Source of the DNA: Rickettsia sp.
Lineage (GTDB): Bacteria > Pseudomonadota > Alphaproteobacteria > Rickettsiales > Rickettsiaceae
NCBI GenBank assembly: GCA_015657545.1
Contig: JADHZC010000001.1
Span: forward strand, 69,535 to 133,534
Length of the DNA: 64,000 nt
Reading direction: 5' to 3'
The notes beneath the pieces are model-generated. The model had not been told where the DNA came from. It did no database searches and saw only the letters and a program-made list of their open reading frames with translations. Each line of letters begins with the position of its first letter. The stretch's first letter is position 1. A program made the translations under genes and the position numbers. This document shows positions 1 through 9,826 of this stretch, piece by piece.

Positions 1-3000
1 CTATATCATAGTGAAAAAAATTTTCTGATTTTTCTGTTTGAGCTTTAGTAAGTGGTATAGCTACTATAGAATATTCTCCCTCTTTTCCTAAATATTCAGC
101 AATTTTCATCATATCATGCTCTCTTGTAGCAGCAATTTGATCTTTTTTTCCCCAAACAATACTTCCTTTTTCTGGATTATGAGAAAATATCTCAAAACCA
201 TTTTTACCAACATATACTAGAAACATATGTCCTGTAAGTGTGTCTTGTTCTTTTACATATCCTTTGAATTCAGAATTATCAGCCCTAAAATTTCTAGATA
301 TAATCAATTGAAAACTATAAATGTTATTTACTATATCCTTTAAGTTTTGCCCTACAAAAGCAGGATTATTTCCAGGAGAAATTATACATTTTACGTTTCC
401 ATTTGAACAATCTAAATCCCCTGTTTGTAGTGTGTCTTGTAAAACCCTAAGCGTAGGAATTATTGTAGTATTGGGTGCATTTTTTACATCAAACCTTTCA
501 ACAGATATTATTTTGCTTATTCGATCATTTCTTTCTGACACAGCCTCCGCTAATATACCGGGAGTAATTTCATTTGCTCCCAATTTGAACATATACTTTT
601 GGACGCTCTCGAATGTTTTATTACATTTTTGAATTGCTTCCTTTATAGCACTTTTTTGCCACTCTGTTAATTTAGTCTGATCTATATTCTTGAAGTTGAT
701 GATATCTTGCGCTAGTTCTAATTTATAATTTTTGAGATTAAAAAATCTATAGTCTAATATTTTTCCGTCTTTATCGATAATTTGCGGGATGTACTTTTGT
801 ATAATTTTATTTAGGTCTTTAGGTATCTCGTTAATTCCTATTTTGCCATGATGTTTCGTCGATATTCCATGAGGACCTATTTGAGATAGCAAATTTGGTA
901 AAAATTCTGAAAAATTATTTGTTACTTGTAATATTTTAAAGTCTCTATTTTGCTTAGCCTCCTCTAACATTGTACTTAAAATATTATCTTCTATTTTGCA
1001 ATTTTTTAATTCTTTCTTTGTATCTTTAGAATAATTAGTATCTTGTTCGTTTGCATATATTATTGAAAATAACAAATCAGATATTTTGAAAGGGGTTTTT
1101 GTAGATGTAGGCAAATCTATACTTGATTGACTCTTAGAATTGGGGTTCTGGGAATTCTGTTTTACGATGTTTTTTCCTTCGTTATTATCTTTTACTTCTA
1201 TTAAATTTGTATTATTTAATGTGTTTTCTAAATTTTCACTTTTTATTTTTTCATCATATATCCTCTTTTCTTCTAATTGTTGAGTAATCTTTAATCTTTC
1301 TTGACTAGAAACATTCAGTTTGTTGATGATGTTGGATTTTTTATCCAAAACTGCAGACTTATCTAGCAATTTATTTACAATTGGTTTTTTAGAATTTAAA
1401 ACAGCTTTTGCTTCTGCGTGTGCTTTATTCAACTCTCCTAGATTAATTTCTGCATCTTTGATGTTTATCCCTTCTTCTTTTCCTTTTTTTATAGCGTTGT
1501 CTGAGTTGTTTATTTCTTCTTCTAAATTCTTCACTAACTCTTTAAGATCTTTCCCTGTTTGAGCAATATTATCTAAATTATGTAAAGCCTTATTACTCCA
1601 CTTACTAACTCCATTATTTATATAACTTTTGAATCTTCCCTCTACTATCTTCTTAACGTTTTCTTCTAGTAATTCACATTGTTTCTCTACATTATCTTTA
1701 AATTCTGCTTCATTAATTTGATTTACTATTTTTAGTACTTCTTCTATATATTTCTTATGTTTATTATATTTTCCCAAATCTATATTTTGACTCGTCTCAT
1801 ATTTAAATGAACCCTGCTCGAATAATCCTTGTTTCTCTAAAATATTTATTAATTCTTCACAATCTTCTAATCCTAAGTGTTTGAGCTTGTTTTTTAATAA
1901 TTTCTTTACTATAGTTTTTAAATTATCTAAATTCTTATGCTTTTCTTTTATTATTTTTTCTAAAATATTTTCTATATCTATATCATATCCAGAAGTTGAT
2001 AGTGATGTTGCTAAATTTGTTGTTGCTGAAGCTAAAAATTTTGTAGTACCCTTAGAAAAAAAATTAGACTCTATATCATTTATAACTCTTGAAGTATCAA
2101 TTATATATCCGTCTTTGTCTGTGATTTTTTCTATTGCTTTGGAGACATCATTTAATACATCACCTAAAAAATCTTTGCCCGCAAGGGTATAATTTTTTGC
2201 TATATCAGATATTTCTTTCTTAAGATTACTTAACTTTCCACTAACTCTTTTCATTAATGAAGAAATTGTCTCGTCTGCTATAGAGCTTCCACTCAAACCT
2301 TCGCTCACTGCAAAACTGAGCAACTTAGTACTACTTACAAAAACTATATCTTTTGCTAAGTCTTGAGCTAATTTACTACTTATATTTTTTGTAAAATCCT
2401 TAGCTAATCCCTGATTTATTTCTTTCACTAAATTAGACCCTACGTTTTTTGCAGAAGTAATTAAATCTTTTCCCGCTTTAACACCATCCCATATCTCCTT
2501 CATCTTGCTCATTCCAAATGATATCAGATTGAAAAGTAATTCTTTTGCTTCTCCTTGAAAAAATTTTTCAAAATCAAACGCCTCTTGACCAGCTTCAACA
2601 AAAACAATTTTTATTCCCTCATAAATTGTTTTCATTCCTCCCATTATAAAATCCTTACCTACAGAGTAAAAAGCTGGTATAGATGTAAGTAAACATCCTA
2701 TTCCTATTTTAATTGCTCCTATGGCTATTAATTTAATTGCAGATTCCCAATCCACCTCCGCGTCTATTGTTCTTATCTCGAGTATTTCTGGAAATCCTAA
2801 TCTTTTGATTGTGTCTATAATCTGCTTGTCTATACCCTTTTGCGACAAAAAGTCTTCAATAGAACTTTTAGATAATGACAATGCAAGTATTTTTGATGGT
2901 GTTTGCTTCAAATCTTTTATTTCTTGTATCTTACTTGATGTGTGAGATATTATTGCTTCAAACGCTTTATAAAATTGAGAAATTTGTTTGTAAATATTAG

Positions 3001-6000
3001 AATCATTTGCAAACTGCATTGTCATAGCCCCTTTGAAAAACACTTGATTTATATCTTGTAATTTTGCATTAGAATTGCTCAATAACGATTGTAACTCTTC
3101 ATGTAAATTGCTTTCATTTCTTTTGTGATTTTCTGCGTTTTTATTAATCTTAAATCTTGCAAAATTATATTGAGCTGGAGCGCAATGCGCAGAATCTAAC
3201 TCTGATGCTTTCTTAAACAATTCTTCACTCTTAGATTCTGAAAAGCTATTTAAAGCCATTCCAGTTAATAATGAAGGGTTAGAAAATACAGCTTCTTTCT
3301 TATCAAAATCAGATTTTAATTCCTCTGTTAAAATTTTAGTAAATATACCTAGAACTTTTTGAAAAATTTTTATAGTTTCCTGATTTAATTCTAAATGCTC
3401 AAAATCATATTTAGGCATAGATTTATTAATATTCAAATTTTGAATTTTTATCTTTATATCTTGATCTACAAATTTAAGGTTCTCTGAATATATTTTTTTA
3501 GATATTCTTAAACTTTCCTCTAAAATTCTTTGAAAATCTTTGCCATCCAACCATTTACCAAAAAATTCCCTTATTTGATCCTGCATTAACTCTATATTGA
3601 CTTTATTTTTTTTATCTTTATTCAAAAAATTTCTAATAATGTTCTCTCCTGGTAATTTTATCGTTCCATGAAAAATATTTTTATTAAAATATACAAATAA
3701 CGAATCCTGTAGTTCGGAAATCCCTACTTGCCAAAATTTTGTCTCAAGATCATATAATTCTTGATTCTTTCTTACCTCTAGTAAATAATTGTAAAGCTTT
3801 TCTTTATCTGAAAAATTTTCTTCTATATTTAAAGTTGACTCATTTATTACAATTTCTCCACTTCCTTTGTTTCCAGCTCTTGCTGTTCTACCCAAAGCTT
3901 GTTCTTCAACTCGCAAGTTGAAACTAAAATACCCCAATATAACATGCACACCTCCATTTAATTCTACTTCTTTTGTTGTTGTTATATCTGTTCCTCTTCC
4001 AGCTAAATTTGTTGCTAGTATTATTTTGTGAGCTCCTAAGTTTTGTAAAGCTTCTTCTGTAATTTCTCCTTGAGAATAGGTTATTATTTCATATGAACTA
4101 GAAGTGGAATTGCGAGCTAATATTAGACCTTGCTGTAGTGTTTCTACATCTTTTATTGATTTTACTATTACTAAAGCAACTCTATTTTGTAAATCAGATA
4201 CTTCTACTGCCCTTTTAATTATATAGTTTTTCCAAGACTCCTCATCTGGAGCAATAACAGGAGGCTTAATTTCAAATAAGGAAGTACTAAATCTTGGAAT
4301 ATTATAAGATTCCATCTTATATAAATGTTTATATATATTTCTAGTATTTTCACTGCCTAAAGTTCCGCTCATCCCGTATATATTTCCTTCATATCTTTGC
4401 AAAAATGATAAATACGACATAAAAACAGTTATAAAAGAAGGAGCCGTTACTTCTAATTTTTCTTTAATCTCTAAAAATTGTTGTATATCTGTTAATTGCG
4501 TATTATGCTGAATAATACCAGTATTATATAAGTCTATGGGTACAATTTTTTCTTTTTTAACACCTGAACTATCCTTTGTTTTTGAGATTATATATTCTAC
4601 TTTTTGTTGCATTTGATACGATTGTATTAAAGCTTCAGCAAAATCATATTTCTTATTATTTCCCCATTCTCTTAGATGAATGGGCAACATATCTTGATAA
4701 TTACTTAAAGCCATTTCTACTTCTTCAACTGTAATCTCTAATAATTGTTCGTAAGCTTTTTGCATAAAAAGATTTTTCTCTCCTTCGTCTATATCATGTT
4801 GATTGAGAGCTTGAAACATGTTCTTATTTATAATATCAAATGCTTGTGATACTTTCATTAAAAGAGGAACAAAAAATTCTATTGTAGGAACAGCATTACT
4901 AAATCTTATTAAGGAACTTACATTATCTAAACAAATTGAATCTGATTCATCTACTAACAATACTAAATGTTCTCTCTCATCTCTAGTTTTTATTAAAAAA
5001 TGCTCTTGATGTAATACATCTCCAACAAAAGAAGCTACCTCACCATATACAATATCTTTTGTATATCTATCATCTATAGATGATAGATTTGCAGATACTG
5101 TTATATCAAATAAACTATAAATTTGTTTTGCTTTTGCAGCATCTCTTACAGCTAATTCATCGTTACTTGTCAATATATCTACATTAGAACCCTGTAATAC
5201 ATGTATAATTGCATTTATTGCTGTTGTAAGAGTTTTACCCTCACCCGTTTTAATCTCTAACATTATAGAAGAATCATGTTTATCTTCTGATAAATCTTTG
5301 ATAAAACAATTCATTATTGCTAATAATTGGGAATTTCTTGGATAATAGCCATATAACTGGTAACAAGCCTGTATAATCACCGCTAAGCTCTCTATAAAAT
5401 ATTCTTTCTTTTGAACAAAATTAGTACTAGACCCAAAAACTTTTTTCATTTTTTTCGACCATGTTTTAACATCTTCATTATTCCACAAATCTATTGTTTT
5501 TTTTTGATTGGTCAAAATTTTTGAAAATGAATAAAATGCTCCCGAATTTTTTTTATCTCCATAAAGCAAGTTAAAAGCCTCATCAAAAATTTTAAATAAA
5601 TCTTCCGTATCTTCTTTTGAAGAATTTATTTTTTTATATTCTTGTAGTAACTCATCCTTAGTTAAAATACCTGATAATTTAACTAAATTTATCTGGTTTT
5701 GTATTAAAAAACTGTAATCTGATACAGAAGAATTTATTAAATCCTTACAAAAAGTTTCTGTAAGAATTTCTTGGTTAGTTTCTATTATCTTTTTATTTTG
5801 AGAAATAATATCTTCAATAAATTTAATTCCTATATCTTTTGATTTTTGATCTAAATAATTTCGCAAAAATTCTAAATTTGATTCTCCTTGAGAAAAATTT
5901 ACTAACTTAGTATGAATGTTATCTTGAAAATCTTCTATTTTTTTTTGATTTTCTACTGAAAGATTCTTAACAAATTTTTCTACAAACCTAAACTCTTTTA

Positions 6001-8710
6001 CTAAAAGCGCGGCAAATTTTAGTAATTGATCGCTTACCTCTAATTTATCACTAAAATAAGTAAGTATCTTAAATCTTGCCTCTAAATCATTAGCTGAGCT
6101 TGATAAACCTATTTCTTTTGAGATCTCTGAGATCATATTATTCAACTTCAGTTGATCAAGCTTTTCTATAAATTTTGTTTTGATTGATAATAAATTAGCA
6201 AATATATAAATATTATCTTCTTTTTTAGTTTTGATCTTCTTATCAAGAAGATGTTCTATAGATCTTGCTATATCATAATCACTAGAAGTGTTAACTAAAT
6301 AAGCTAATACAAATTCTACAAATTCTACATTTGGAAGAATTTTTTCTTCTAAAGAAAAAATGATATTTTTTGATATATGATCCAAATCAATCTCAAATTT
6401 ATTTAATGATGTTAAAATTTGAAAAATTTTTTGATTTAGCCCTAATTCTGGTAAAATAATTTCCAATTTTTTAACAAAATTTCTAATATTTGCTTTAAAA
6501 TGAGAATCAATATTACTTTCCTCCGAATTTTTTAATTGAAACGCAAGAATAGAAAGAATTTTATTCATGTAATATAAAGAATTCTCTGCACTATATTGAT
6601 TACTTATTTTTTTATGTTCTTCTTCGTTAGGAAAATAATTTATAATATCTTCTAATGAAATCTCACTTGAGGATTGAATTGGGATAGGTTTGTCAAATTC
6701 TTTTATAATACTTACTATTTTTATATATTCAGGACTTGTTTTTGAGAGAGTAAACAGAATTTTTTTAGCTAATATAGACAAATTTTCATCTATATATTCT
6801 TTGTCAAATTTTGAAACTAAACCCTCTTGATATTCCTTAATATATCTCTCCAAAATATTTTCTATAAGAACTATATATTCTTTTGTTAAGTTTAAATTCT
6901 TTTGTTCTGAAGAAAATATTTCTGATAAAGATTTAAAAAATTTCTCATAATTAATTTCTCTTACTTCAGATAATTCATAAGTAAAAAATTTTCTAAATAT
7001 TTTTAAAATATTCTTTATAACATATGAATTTTCTTTTACTTGCGGTAAATAATCCACTAGATTTTCTATCAAAAGATCACTTAAATATGTAGCATCATAA
7101 TAATTATTTACATATTTTATAAGTAAATTTTTTAATCCTGGATCTTTACTCAAAATCAAATTTTCTAAGTGAGAGGTTTTACTAACCAAACTCAAACTTC
7201 CCTCTCCATAATATGATAAATATTCCTTGATTTCTTGATTTATATCCTTCCCTTTGGATATTATTTGATAAATTTCTTGAAGATATTCCTCCTCTAATTT
7301 CTTTGACTCATCTGATAATTCTCGAGAAGACCATGAAAATCCTTCCTCAGATGACTTTTTAATTGATTTTTCAAAATTTCTTTTAATAGCTCCAAACAAT
7401 TTTTTAAAATCAGTGTTTTCATGTTTTGTATTATTTATGCCCCAAAATACATTAATAGTCTTGATGTTTTTATTCTTGAAGGATAAAAGTCTAATTTTTA
7501 TATCATCATATAAATTCTTGGATTCTGTAAAATTTTCTATAAATTCTAAATGAAATTCATTTTCTTCTTTTTGAACTAATACAGTAACATCTCTATCAAA
7601 AATATCCTTTAACCAAATCACATGATTCTTCAAATGATTATTATTCTGATCTCGAAAAATATGCGATAATTTTTCTACAAATATCTCTTGCAAATCTTCT
7701 TTTTTTTCTAAATCATATTTTTTAGTGCTTGATATAAAATTAATATGTTCAGAATATATAAAAGCATATTTTACTAAACTTGCGGTTTCTATACTCTCTT
7801 CATCATTACTTAATATCTCATCATCAGAAGAATTAGAAAAATCATTGTTGTTACTGATATTATCTGTAGTAGACAAATCTGAACTCACATTTTGTTCATT
7901 CAAATCTAAACTTAATTTTTCCTCTTCATCCATATTTTGATCAGAAAATAAATTTAGGTTTTTAAAAAAATCATTTTTAGATTCGTTTCCTAAATAATTA
8001 CTTTTTTTTACAGTGTTTTGTATCACTTGCTTTTTAAGTAATTTTTCAGATATTTTTGCCTCTAATGCATCTTTTTCTTCTTCCTTTATACGAATTAAAT
8101 TACGTGTTTCCTCTATTATTTTTGTTTTTCTATCAGCTTCTATTTTTGCCAATCTATCAGCTTCTATTTTTGCTAATCTATCAGCTTCTATTTTTGCTAA
8201 TCTATCAGCTTCTATTTTTGCTAATCTATCAGCTTCTATTTTTGCCAATCTATCAGCTTCTATTTTTGCCAATCTATCAGCTTCTATTTTTGCCAATCTA
8301 TCAGCTTCTATTTTTGCCAATCTATCAGCTTCTATTTTTGCCAATCTATCAGCTTCTATTTTTGCTAATCTATCAGCTTCTATTTTTGCCAATCTATCAG
8401 CTTCTATTTTTGCTAATCTATCAGCTTCTAGTTTTTCTTTTTCTTTCTTTTCATTTATTCTTTGTTCTGCTTCTAAGGCAGATTTTTCCTTTTCTTGTTT
8501 TTGAGATTGCGTTGAAGATGAAGCTGCTGAAGAGCTATAATCAGTACTAATATCTCTTTGTCTTTGTTCTGAGCTTACTCCCCATACCTCCTTGACTCCA
8601 CTCCAATTACTATCTCCTTTACATAAATCATAGACAGCTACAGCAGGAGTCGCTAACACTCTAAAAGGAAAGCATATTACATTTTTTACTATTGATCCAG
8701 ACGCTCCCAT
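1..8710 (-). CDS. Giant protein with SecA-like ATPase motor (3' end outside window)
   Basis: One uninterrupted reading frame runs from an ATG at 8710 off the left edge (at least 2,903 codons). Frame was checked at about ten points. Residues 99-194 are 12 LAKIEADR repeats, followed by an acidic linker and a long helical region. SecA-type motifs follow in order: YPRNSQLLA, GEGKT (Walker A, 1156-1160), TSNDELAVRDA, LVDESDSI (DESD at 1254-1257), GMSGT, NLAGRGTDI (1568-1576) and GRTARAG (1607-1613). These match SecA GEGKT, VDEVDSI, MAGRGTDI and GRAGRQG. A hydrophobic stretch lies near residue 1995, then coiled-coil-like sequence and an unidentified C-terminal region. Housekeeping SecA is about 900 residues, so this is not the normal translocase. 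I infer an ATP-driven protein-remodelling or translocating effector; its substrate and location are unknown. The motor assignment is strong; the function is not. Confidence 0.85.
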   Translation of the reverse strand, partial: MGASGSIVKNVICFPFRVLATPAVAVYDLCKGDSNWSGVKEVWGVSSEQRQRDISTDYSSSAASSSTQSQKQEKEKSALEAEQRINEKKEKEKLEADRLAKIEADRLAKIEADRLAKIEADRLAKIEADRLAKIEADRLAKIEADRLAKIEADRLAKIEADRLAKIEADRLAKIEADRLAKIEADRLAKIEADRKTKIIEETRNLIRIKEEEKDALEAKISEKLLKKQVIQNTVKKSNYLGNESKNDFFKNLNLFSDQNMDEEEKLSLDLNEQNVSSDLSTTDNISNNNDFSNSSDDEILSNDEESIETASLVKYAFIYSEHINFISSTKKYDLEKKEDLQEIFVEKLSHIFRDQNNNHLKNHVIWLKDIFDRDVTVLVQKEENEFHLEFIENFTESKNLYDDIKIRLLSFKNKNIKTINVFWGINNTKHENTDFKKLFGAIKRNFEKSIKKSSEEGFSWSSRELSDESKKLEEEYLQEIYQIISKGKDINQEIKEYLSYYGEGSLSLVSKTSHLENLILSKDPGLKNLLIKYVNNYYDATYLSDLLIENLVDYLPQVKENSYVIKNILKIFRKFFTYELSEVREINYEKFFKSLSEIFSSEQKNLNLTKEYIVLIENILERYIKEYQEGLVSKFDKEYIDENLSILAKKILFTLSKTSPEYIKIVSIIKEFDKPIPIQSSSEISLEDIINYFPNEEEHKKISNQYSAENSLYYMNKILSILAFQLKNSEESNIDSHFKANIRNFVKKLEIILPELGLNQKIFQILTSLNKFEIDLDHISKNIIFSLEEKILPNVEFVEFVLAYLVNTSSDYDIARSIEHLLDKKIKTKKEDNIYIFANLLSIKTKFIEKLDQLKLNNMISEISKEIGLSSSANDLEARFKILTYFSDKLEVSDQLLKFAALLVKEFRFVEKFVKNLSVENQKKIEDFQDNIHTKLVNFSQGESNLEFLRNYLDQKSKDIGIKFIEDIISQNKKIIETNQEILTETFCKDLINSSVSDYSFLIQNQINLVKLSGILTKDELLQEYKKINSSKEDTEDLFKIFDEAFNLLYGDKKNSGAFYSFSKILTNQKKTIDLWNNEDVKTWSKKMKKVFGSSTNFVQKKEYFIESLAVIIQACYQLYGYYPRNSQLLAIMNCFIKDLSEDKHDSSIMLEIKTGEGKTLTTAINAIIHVLQGSNVDILTSNDELAVRDAAKAKQIYSLFDITVSANLSSIDDRYTKDIVYGEVASFVGDVLHQEHFLIKTRDEREHLVLLVDESDSICLDNVSSLIRFSNAVPTIEFFVPLLMKVSQAFDIINKNMFQALNQHDIDEGEKNLFMQKAYEQLLEITVEEVEMALSNYQDMLPIHLREWGNNKKYDFAEALIQSYQMQQKVEYIISKTKDSSGVKKEKIVPIDLYNTGIIQHNTQLTDIQQFLEIKEKLEVTAPSFITVFMSYLSFLQRYEGNIYGMSGTLGSENTRNIYKHLYKMESYNIPRFSTSLFEIKPPVIAPDEESWKNYIIKRAVEVSDLQNRVALVIVKSIKDVETLQQGLILARNSTSSSYEIITYSQGEITEEALQNLGAHKIILATNLAGRGTDITTTKEVELNGGVHVILGYFSFNLRVEEQALGRTARAGNKGSGEIVINESTLNIEENFSDKEKLYNYLLEVRKNQELYDLETKFWQVGISELQDSLFVYFNKNIFHGTIKLPGENIIRNFLNKDKKNKVNIELMQDQIREFFGKWLDGKDFQRILEESLRISKKIYSENLKFVDQDIKIKIQNLNINKSMPKYDFEHLELNQETIKIFQKVLGIFTKILTEELKSDFDKKEAVFSNPSLLTGMALNSFSESKSEELFKKASELDSAHCAPAQYNFARFKINKNAENHKRNESNLHEELQSLLSNSNAKLQDINQVFFKGAMTMQFANDSNIYKQISQFYKAFEAIISHTSSKIQEIKDLKQTPSKILALSLSKSSIEDFLSQKGIDKQIIDTIKRLGFPEILEIRTIDAEVDWESAIKLIAIGAIKIGIGCLLTSIPAFYSVGKDFIMGGMKTIYEGIKIVFVEAGQEAFDFEKFFQGEAKELLFNLISFGMSKMKEIWDGVKAGKDLITSAKNVGSNLVKEINQGLAKDFTKNISSKLAQDLAKDIVFVSSTKLLSFAVSEGLSGSSIADETISSLMKRVSGKLSNLKKEISDIAKNYTLAGKDFLGDVLNDVSKAIEKITDKDGYIIDTSRVINDIESNFFSKGTTKFLASATTNLATSLSTSGYDIDIENILEKIIKEKHKNLDNLKTIVKKLLKNKLKHLGLEDCEELINILEKQGLFEQGSFKYETSQNIDLGKYNKHKKYIEEVLKIVNQINEAEFKDNVEKQCELLEENVKKIVEGRFKSYINNGVSKWSNKALHNLDNIAQTGKDLKELVKNLEEEINNSDNAIKKGKEEGINIKDAEINLGELNKAHAEAKAVLNSKKPIVNKLLDKSAVLDKKSNIINKLNVSSQERLKITQQLEEKRIYDEKIKSENLENTLNNTNLIEVKDNNEGKNIVKQNSQNPNSKSQSSIDLPTSTKTPFKISDLLFSIIYANEQDTNYSKDTKKELKNCKIEDNILSTMLEEAKQNRDFKILQVTNNFSEFLPNLLSQIGPHGISTKHHGKIGINEIPKDLNKIIQKYIPQIIDKDGKILDYRFFNLKNYKLELAQDIINFKNIDQTKLTEWQKSAIKEAIQKCNKTFESVQKYMFKLGANEITPGILAEAVSERNDRISKIISVERFDVKNAPNTTIIPTLRVLQDTLQTGDLDCSNGNVKCIISPGNNPAFVGQNLKDIVNNIYSFQLIISRNFRADNSEFKGYVKEQDTLTGHMFLVYVGKNGFEIFSHNPEKGSIVWGKKDQIAATREHDMMKIAEYLGKEGEYSIVAIPLTKAQTEKSENFFHYDI
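8130..8417 (-). repeat. Coding minisatellite, 12 x 24 bp (LAKIEADR)
   Basis: Twelve contiguous 24-bp units (plus-strand unit begins ctatcagcttctattttt) encode LAKIEADR on the minus strand. A partial thirteenth unit follows at 8418-8431. Units differ only at one position (gcc/gct), so the array is young or kept uniform. Because 24 is a multiple of three, copy-number change keeps the frame. The peptide should form a highly charged helix. Confidence 0.97.
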
Positions 8711-8783
8711 AATTATTCCTATAAAAATTAAAAATTATAAACAAACAGCAAAATTCAAATATTTTTTAATTAAAAGATATTAA

Positions 8784-8813
8784 AATCTACTAAAATTAAA
8801 TTTTTTTTGTCAA
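8784..8813 (-). promoter_or_regulatory. Sigma70-type promoter, repeat copy 1 (proximal)
   Basis: On the minus strand, TTGACA (8813-8808), an 18-bp spacer and TAGATT (8789-8784). Transcription would start near 8776, leaving a leader of about 65 nt before the giant gene's ATG. Confidence 0.6.
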
Positions 8814-8886
8814 TACTCTTAATAAAAAAAAAGCAATTAAAAATTGTTAGGATAAATCAAATATTTTTCAATTAAAAGATATTAAA

Positions 8887-8915
8887 AATCTACTAAAATT
8901 AAATTTTTTTGTCAA
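8887..8915 (-). promoter_or_regulatory. Sigma70-type promoter, repeat copy 2
   Basis: TTGACA (8915-8910), 17-bp spacer, TAGATT (8892-8887) on the minus strand. The spacer is one base shorter than in copy 1 because the T run is shorter, giving the optimal spacing. Confidence 0.6.
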
Positions 8916-8986
8916 TACTCTTAATAAAAAAAAGTAATTAAAAATTGCTAAGATAAATCAAATATTTTTCAATTAAAAAATATTAA

Positions 8987-9015
8987 AATCTACTAAAATT
9001 AAATTTTTTTGTCAA
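8987..9015 (-). promoter_or_regulatory. Sigma70-type promoter, repeat copy 3 (distal)
   Basis: TTGACA (9015-9010), 17-bp spacer, TAGATT (8992-8987) on the minus strand. The inverted repeat after its -10 box is perfect in this copy (9 of 9 pairs), whereas copies 1 and 2 carry a mismatch. Confidence 0.6.
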
Positions 9016-9058
9016 TACTCTTAATAAAAAAAAGTAATTAAAAATTGTTAGGATAAAT

Positions 9059-9317
9059 TTCTAGAGTCGATTGAACAAAAAAAGAAGTTATAAGAAGAAA
9101 GAAAACAAGGTACAAAAGACAATTATGATAAATATGGCAATAGAGTTTTCAAGAATAGAAATCATAAGTAGAAACAATGGAAGAAACGCATATCAAAAAT
9201 CAACATATAACGCAAAAAAAAATAAAAAAAATAATGTTATTAGTAAAATCTATTTATAATAGAAAATTTAGAGACAAGGGTTTGACTCTTAGAAAAAAAG
9301 CAAAAAACTTAAATCTA
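9059..9317. other. Unassigned stretch before the nrdA remnant
   Basis: Contains only short lysine/asparagine-rich frames (for example 9071-9259 on the plus strand) with no recognisable motif. It is richer in purines than the flanks and is probably decayed coding DNA, perhaps the missing middle of nrdA. Confidence 0.3.
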
Positions 9318-9598
9318 ATATTTAAATCTGGAAAGGAAAAAATATTTTCCCATCTGAATAAAAAAGTCAAGGAGGCATCAATTCAATTAGCGGTAGAGAG
9401 AGATACGTGTCCAGATGGAGCAGATGTAGACATAAAAGAGAGATTTTCTCACTATATAGCAATAGCTCTAACAGCTCTATATCAGTTATTTACAGGAGAT
9501 GCTCTCCTGGAATAGAGCTTATAATAGCGAATAACTATGTGCAAAAAAACCTATCTGGTAGCTTCCCAACTAAAAACAGATATCTACAACAACTCTAG
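9318..9598 (+). pseudogene. nrdA: nrdA remnant (ribonucleotide reductase large subunit, C-terminal part)
   Basis: Frame 1 gives KEASIQLAVERDTCPD...ERFSHYIAIA. After about 9472 the match continues in another frame as SPGIELIIANNYVQKNLSGSF and KNRYLQQL. These correspond to the class I ribonucleotide reductase segments resembling ERGPCPD, ERFSNKIAIAPTASIS, SPGIEP-AANVFVQKTLSGSF and NKYLQ. A single-base deletion within ACAGCTCTATATCAG accounts for the frame change, and a stop follows at 9596. No start or upstream half is present. The preceding part of the same gene type is at 46292-46525. The intact enzyme reduces ribonucleotides for DNA synthesis; this copy cannot. Confidence 0.8.
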
Positions 9599-9826
9599 AG
9601 GAGAAGAACAAAACAAATTTTGGAAAAGAAATAGTCCTCTCTCAAGTACCAACGTATCTACGACTGAACTAGCAATGGAGAGGAAGTAGTAGATGCCTAG
9701 ATACAGGCCAACCAGAGTATAGAACTAGTTAGTAAATGTAGTCAGTTGTTTTGCAAAAGCCTTTGTATAATATACAAAAGGAGAAATCCCAGCTACAGTA
9801 GAACAATATATACATAGACTCATAGG
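9599..9826. other. Degenerate sequence after the nrdA remnant
   Basis: All frames are interrupted by stops. The last short frame before the downstream repeat reads LIGLRCPILMKG and stops at 9857. No gene was recognised. Base composition is less AT-rich than the surroundings, consistent with relatively recent decay. Confidence 0.3.

Larger units (their letters stand above)
8756..9058. repeat. Three tandem ~101-bp repeats upstream of the giant gene
   Basis: Copies lie at 8756-8857, 8858-8958 and 8959-9058 and are nearly identical, differing mainly in A/T run lengths and a few substitutions. Each contains a TTGACA/TAGATT promoter pointing to the minus strand and a short inverted repeat (AATATTTTT...AAAAATATT) just downstream of it. 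The array ends 46 bp before the ATG of the giant gene, so it is that gene's upstream regulatory region. Confidence 0.95.

Noticed and set aside
8013..8550. Two plus-strand frames rich in repeated SASIFANL and YQLLFLLI
   Set aside because: They are antisense shadows of the 24-bp repeat array in the giant minus-strand gene; a 24-bp period keeps all six frames open or repetitive.
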